Origin: Saccharina japonica
Taxonomy: Eukaryota > Sar > Phaeophyceae > Laminariales > Laminariaceae
Assembly: GCA_008828725.1 (NCBI GenBank)
Contig: MEHQ01002204.1
Coordinates: forward strand, 253,532 to 317,531
Direction of reading: 5' to 3'
Length of the DNA stretch: 64,000 bases
Shown here one piece after another: positions 53,101-60,658 of the stretch. The position numbers and the translations under genes are program-made. Position 1 is the first letter of the stretch; the number at the start of each line of letters is the position of its first letter. Below the pieces are notes generated by a model, which was not told the DNA's origin, did not search any database, and worked only from the letters and a program-made list of their open reading frames with translations.

Positions 53101-56100
53101 CAAACAGAGGCAGGAATATACAGTTTGGGACGTTGTCACATTGTTACGCTCAATCAAGGCTGTTGTTTTACAATTGCGACGCAATACAAAATAAGTAGGC
53201 ATGGATATAAAGCGCTCTTGTCCATGTGATACGGCATGCCTAGACGCGATTAGCAAGATATGTACGGTGAAGCGACCCCTCCCCCACGGCTCGCCCTCGA
53301 AGAGAGCCTCGTGTCAACCCCCGACATATGGGGGGAATTTTATAACAACCGGAGTTTTTACATCGGCAGTATAGTGCCAGTCACCGCAAAGACAGACGTT
53401 GGAGAAGTTGTGCGTGACGGTAAACGCATGGATGGCGTTATTACCCTCAACACTCTCAATATATCGTGGCCTATTCACCAAGGTCGTTTGTACATAAAAA
53501 AACTGAATAGTCATAGTAGGGTGTTACCGACCGCCCTCCCTTTCCGGAAAGTACGTGCATGATGATAGTCTGCCCTATCCAATCGATGCGGCATACATTT
53601 CACGTGGAGGAAAGTCGTTGCATAACTCACAAGGTTTGCAGCGCCGTGCCCTCGAAGGCTCCTCCCTCCACCGTGGTCAACGCAGCTCTCACAAGCGACC
53701 TGGTTTAAGATCAGTGAAACGAAAACATGATTGGCCGTTCGATTCCCGCTCGACAAGTAGGTTCGCCCGCCCAAGACGAATAATACCTTCGTCACGCAAT
53801 GGGGTGGCTGCAAAGCAAATTCAGCAAGCACTGACACGCATACAAGGTACCTGTTCACAAGGCAGCAATGGGGCTGTAACTTAACGCGGCACCGCTCCAC
53901 ATGAATACCGTAAAGCCGACGATAAAAAATCCATACCAATGCCACGACAACACCGTATGGGCCCTGGCAGCAAACTCGTTGAACCAGCCCTACCATTGGC
54001 GCTGCGCCAGGAGATAAGTACTCCTGCGACAAGGATAGTTGTTCTTGGGGAGCTCTATGCCCAACCCAACAACCGACTTTTGGAACAAACGTAAGCGATA
54101 CCAGATACCCCACAACCGCCAGGGCTAGGTATGTAACGGTACACCCCTCCCCGGGGCTAGGTATACCTAACGGTACAAGTACGTACCTACCGGGTATTTA
54201 CTCCTGTGCCAGTGCGATACGCGTCGGATCAAAATATTATTGGGTTCGAGATATTGGATACGGCTGTTGGATTGACGGGATCCAGCGGTGAGACCTACGG
54301 GAGCATACACATAGCATACCCCTGCGCGGTTACGCGTATAGCGACACCGTGCGGACATTTAGAATATTGAACAAGGCCCCTATCGGTTTCGTTCCGAATA
54401 CGATCAGGTCCTTTGCTTGACGGAAGACGCGCTCGAAGCTACAGCACCATGGCACAGCGCTACTATTGGGCAGGCCTGGTTGGTTAACCACTAGTAGCAC
54501 ATAGCATGATACTGGCCTGCATACACCACGCCGTTCGGGCCTTGCTCGATTTAGAGGTACACAACCATGTCGCCGGATACGGCAGTGTCGATTCCACTTA
54601 CAGATGCGCAAGAGACGGTAGCTCGACGAAGGCTGCCGCCGGCAATGTGGTGATGGGATTAATGCCAAGAAACCTGATTGGTCAAGATAAATGACGTGGC
54701 GAGCAGAAGTCATCAGCGAAATGCACAGAATCTGTAAGTGCTGGCTTTGGACAACCCCTGCCGAACGGGGCCGCAATCAGATACATTCGTGCAATACAGT
54801 ATGTGATTCACCTACTGGACAGTATATATCTCGCAGCCTCGACGAACCACCCGCGGCGCGCAAGACTGGTGCTACGGTAGGGGGGTCATGTACAGGTGCT
54901 TTCTTGTCACCTGCACAGAGCCACTCGGCCGAGTGACTGCTTTACTGCGGTGTACTCATAACCTTTTCTTGCTTTTTGGATGCTCTATATGCACCGCCAA
55001 TAGAGATTTTGTTACGCAACGCCAACAAACTATATTTAGGTCCGGATTTCAGTTAGGTTCGGAGCCACTCGTCCGAGTGGGCAAAACCCGGTAGTGAAAA
55101 TGGGGGTACCCCCCCCTATCGTAGCACCAGTCGCAACTACTGTAGAGTCAAATCGGAAAATGTAGTCAGCACCAAAAATAGGTTTAACATGTTGATACCG
55201 TAGAAAGTAGCGAGGCTGACGAGCGCAACAACCTGAAAAACGAAGCGCGCCAGATATCTCGCATGTCTACTGGAAGCGTTCAATGCAAATACTGGCTTGG
55301 AAACGAAACGCTGGTACCTGTAGCGAAACCATACCCATACATACTTTTGCGTACCGGGGGTGCAGAGAAGTAAGGGTTGGGGAAATTGTTTCAGTGTTCA
55401 TCAGCGAACGAGCCTTCAAAACTTGCTTCATCCTAATCGGGTTGCGTTGTTGGGTTGAGTACGCACAACGGTAGGCCGTACACACGAGAAACACATGAAC
55501 CAGGCACTGAAACCCACCCAATATGTTGAAGGTGGGGGTATATATTCATTTTCGTATATATGTCTACAGTAGTATTTATTTCGGTACGTCTGTATTTTAT
55601 TTAGATACGTCTGTATTTATGGTATTACTGTATGCATGTACTCTATGTATGTCTAAATGCACGGGTACAAGAAAGTACATTTCACGGCGCACACTGAATG
55701 GACCGAGATACTTGCGCCGTCGGAGGGAGCAGGCGATATAGGGCAAACGTTATCACACCAGTCCTGTGCGAAGTCGTCGCGGGTTATGCCGCGGCATCCC
55801 TGCCACGGCGGACATTTTTAATACATTTCAGGGCTGGGAGGCTGGGAGGCACATATTTTCATGAACGCTGAGATCCACCTTTTGTTCCAGTTCTGTCAAT
55901 GTGTTTAGGGAAACCATTTGGTGCAATGATCTCAACTTCTAGCGATAGGGGTATATTCCGTATGAAGAGTTGGCAGGGAAGCGCTACGATCTTGAGCGCC
56001 ACCGGCGCGAACCCGGTGGGTGCCTGTGTGGCCCTTTTTGCTCACAGTGTTTCCAGAGATGAAGCACCGTTGAAGGTGCCCGCAGGCAGCATCGTCAAGT

Positions 56101-59100
56101 CGTTGGAGCTCAAGACCCTGAATCGACATGGTGAGGGCAGTAAGACAAAGGAGACAGATACAACAATACAGCCGTTAGTTTCTCTCTATAGTGCCGGTTT
56201 AGTACTGCCGGTTGCCCTCTATAGTGCCGGTCAAATCGCTGGGCCCAAAAGGGATTAACCAATATAGTTACAATCAGTATGCAAAATAGTGCCTGTTGCC
56301 ACCATAATAGTGCCGGGGTTGTTGGCTGGCCCATTTACGGGCACCATAGAGGGACCACTGAGTGTAGAATGAATGGTACAATCGTTGACGTGGCAGGTTA
56401 TTCGGCCAAGCGTCTTTGTCGGTTTCTTGGATGTGTCAAGCGCTCGGTAACAGTCAAACCAATCGCAACCCGACAACATATTCGCCGGGTACTGAGGTAT
56501 ATATACAGTATATCGTGTCCCAATTTGGCAAAATGAATTAATTCACGCTACATCCATCCGCTGTTGTACGGGTTCCTGTCCCTGCGTATGTACTTCGAAG
56601 TATATACATATGCCGTGCCGTGCCGTATCCACTTGGTGTTCCCACAAGCGCGATCAACCAAACAGTGCCAGCTGATGTTGTCAAATTGAGCTACGTAGTT
56701 CTTACCCAGCTAAACTGTAAGAACCATAACGCCGAATTATGTCTTCGATGACAAACTGCAGATTATTCTCAGATCGGTTCCCGACCCCTAATAGTATTTA
56801 TCATGAAAAATGAAACAATCCACTGCGGGGGGGAACAGCTGAGTCGTCAGGGTAGGCCTGAGACGGATACCGGTTATTAATACATACAGCATAGTGCAAG
56901 GTTAGAGGCAGGATGTGCACTAAATGTTCGGTTGGTGAAAACTTACAATTGACAGCTCAAAGAGGTCATGTGCGGAAGCGTAGGTCGCGCATATGACGCA
57001 ATAGGCCCAACTTATCGCCATAAACAAATGTACAGCAGCGCGGTTGGCCAATCTACGCGTACCTTACCACTTACCACCGCCGACGAAGACAAATAACGTT
57101 GGCATCACCAACATCAGAGCGGGTTCGTGTTACAGCAGAAGGTTGTTGAAGGCGTCACCCCTATCGAAAGAAACATCCGGCGTACATATAATACGTAGCC
57201 CACAACTTTTATGAGGTGATACTTCCTAAGTATCGCGCAGTATGTGGGTTCGGTTGCGTACAGGGAACGCAGTTTTTGTTTTCGAGTACACGTATATAGG
57301 AGAATGTTTTCGGTCAACAAGCCTGGACGCAGCGACTACTCAACCGGTGTAGCAGCGGGGACCACTCACAGTGTGCGCAGAGACGTCAAGCCCTCGAAGA
57401 CACCGGACGGCAAGGTATCGATCCCGTTTCTAATCAGGCATCTTTCGGCGTCGAGCAACACGTTGGCGGCCGAGGCAGAAAACAGAGTTACATCGGCAAA
57501 CGAAGGATGCGGGAGGTTGGTTAATTGCCCCAGGCAGTCATCAGCGTTCTTCACAAACTGCTTTGTAAGCAACGCTGTTCGTTTGTCGAGGAACGTCTTC
57601 GGGAGTGTAACTGGCCATGTTTTGCCATGCTCTACTTATTGCTGAATGTTGCCAAGCCACCAACCGCTCACAGGAACACCTGCACAACGGTCAAAATCGT
57701 ATCATAGCAACGCGCTTCCGAACGACCAGAGAAACTATTTAACAGCTCGAACCCTTTGGCTACATTGTTGCCCACATGCAAACGCCATCGGCGCCCCGTC
57801 AGAGCTGCAGCTGATTTGACAAAAACAAAACGCATGCGCCGTGAACTGGTGTAAACTGTAGTAGCGGATGAAAACCGATTTTGCTTCGCTCACAGTTCGT
57901 CCAAAGAGGTGGCGCCCTCGAAGTCACCAGGCAGAAGGTTGAGATTATTAAAGCGCATATCCCTGTATCGTCGCGGCGAGATTGGTGAAAAGAGAGAAAG
58001 CAAGGGAAGATTTGAGTGTTTAGGGAGCACGGGCTCGGTGCCGGACGACTGATCGAACAGTACGTACATACCAGGTGTACCTTAGGACTACAGAAGAGGA
58101 CAGCAGTAGATGCAGTAGGCCATACTCTACAATTTGGCAAAAACAATCAGGATCGATGCCGTTACATGTCTCACACGACGCACAGACACGTATACACAAT
58201 ACCTGGTACGAATCACACATGTATATAACGGGTACTCACAAAATTTGCAGCGACGGCAACTCGTCGAATACGGTGACCGGCATCGAGGTGAAGTCGTTAG
58301 ATCCAAGATCCCTGGATGGGGCCGACAAACGAAAACAAAGATGGACAATCATTGGACTTGGGACGAAAATACTGATACCATGTTTCAGAGCTACGGAGTT
58401 ATTTTTGAGGACAACATTCGGATGCCCGAAAACTTCGACCAAATCGACGTAGCCGCGTGTTCTTGCCGGTCGCTCTCGCCACAGCCTGCACGGTAGATAT
58501 GAAAGACCTTTAAAAGAAACCCTACAACAGTTCTACATCAGCTTTTATACATTATAACCAGTTTTGAACCACCACAGACCCTCGATGATCGCATACAAGC
58601 CCCAGTGCTACACCCCTAACGTGTGACATCGAGTAACGTTGTGCTACGGGTACGGCGTGTGCCTGATGTAGATTTGCTGCAGGCGGGAAATGCAAGTGTC
58701 GATCCACTTCTGCAAGTGCGGTCTTCACTGTAAAACGCCATTTTCGCCCGACCACATCGATCGGTATACCCAGTGTCTGCGGGGATTAGTTTACCATGGA
58801 GAGGCAACAAAGTAATTTATCACCGACCGCGAGACCCAAAAATTCATAAATTAATAATTGAATTATTAGAAGAAACCATAATGGCGGAGGAGGTAACAGG
58901 TCAACACTTATGGCCTACCACTGGCCCTGGATGGCCGCGACCGGGCTACTTCGTCTCGGCAAAACAGTCGCCACCCTATGCTTCCAAGCGCCCCGAGAGG
59001 CGTGAACGTATGTATGATACGTATATCCGAGGGGTGCTCGGTTTACAACCATCGAAGGGGCGAAAACCCATGTGCATTCAAGGGGTTCCCACATTATTGT

Positions 59101-60626
59101 GTGCACTTATCGTCTGCGTATAAAACGTTTTTTAGACAGTTTGCACCACATGATGCTCCCATGGGTGGTATGGAGTTTTACAGCAGTGTGTATATATGGT
59201 ATGATGGTGTACTACTGTAGTAGCAGTAAACCCTAACGGACTTGACCCCCGCACAGACCGGCTGCGAGCGTATTAGGTATTGACGTCGTCAGAGCACGAC
59301 GAGTATTTTTATGATAGCAGTCAACACCGCCTTGCACGTTTAAACTTCCGCCATTGGTGTCGTGCGTTCGCGGCTCTGGCGCTGTTGGGCTTATTTAATG
59401 ACCTGTGCGCAGCGAAGTCTGGACGTCCAGCGCGTCTGGTCTGACACACGTCACAAAATATTTACCTCGCGCCGGTCTACTATAGGCATGTATAAATATA
59501 TGTACTTGAAGCAGAGAGTGGTCCGTATCATCTTCACGGGTTACTTGCGCTGTGGTTTGTTCTATTTATTTTATGATCGAACTTCGTGAAGTGTTCCGCT
59601 TCCGACGCTGTCCCAAGCAAGTTAGTTGTTCTTCTTTCTATTTACTCCACCTCTCTACGAGTACATGTACTCTGTTGATGTTTTTTTTTCATGAAAAGCG
59701 TCAGCTGTGTGGAGCTCTAATTTACAAGTGTTTACATATACTCTGTTGTTGTTGAGTTTGTTTCGCACGATATTTCATTTTTAGAAGGAAATAAAGCTGC
59801 GGTGCTGATGATGTTTGTTCTTATGCTTCCGGTCATACTGCGCCTCTCTACAAGTACATATGCTCTGTTGTTGTTGAGTTAGATGCCGATGCTGCTGCCA
59901 CCACACGATGCTGCTGTCGTGGTTGCCCATACTCCTCCCCCCTATGAGTACAAGATGGCGTGCGCATTTGTTCTGGTCGGTTGTTTCCTGGGTAATGCGG
60001 GCTAATAATCGCGATGAGCCATGCATTAACCAGGAAGTAACCGACCAGAACAAATGCGCACGCCATCAAAATGAACAAGCAAGTTCGTTGTTTTCTTCTT
60101 TTGTTTTAGTTTTTTTATCTCCCTACGAGTACTGCTCTGTTGTTGTGTATGTTGTTTCGAATGACGACTATTATCCCGCATTCACGAGGAAACAACCGAC
60201 GAGAAAAGGCGCGCACGTCGTCAACATTAAAACAAGCGCACGCCCTCAACATAAAAAACAAGTTGTGTTTTATTCTTTCTATTTACACTACCCTCCTACG
60301 AGAACATATAGTCTGTTGTTGTTGGGTCATTTTTTTAAGAAAAGCGTCAGCTGTGAGAACGACCGATTGAGTGGTTGAAACTCAAATTTACCTTTTTTCT
60401 ACCTACCTACAAGTACTACTCTGTTGTTGTTTATAATTTTCGAATGTCGAGTATTAGCCCGCATTTACGAAGAAACAACCGACCAGAACAAACGCGTATG
60501 TCGTCAACATGAAAACAAGCGCACCCCATCAACATAAACAAGCAAGTTGTTTTTTCTTGTTTATATTAATGTGATACTTTTGTTACATGAAGAAAAAACT
60601 CCTGTACTATAGCTGTTTGTGCTTAC

Positions 60627-60658
<32 letters not shown>

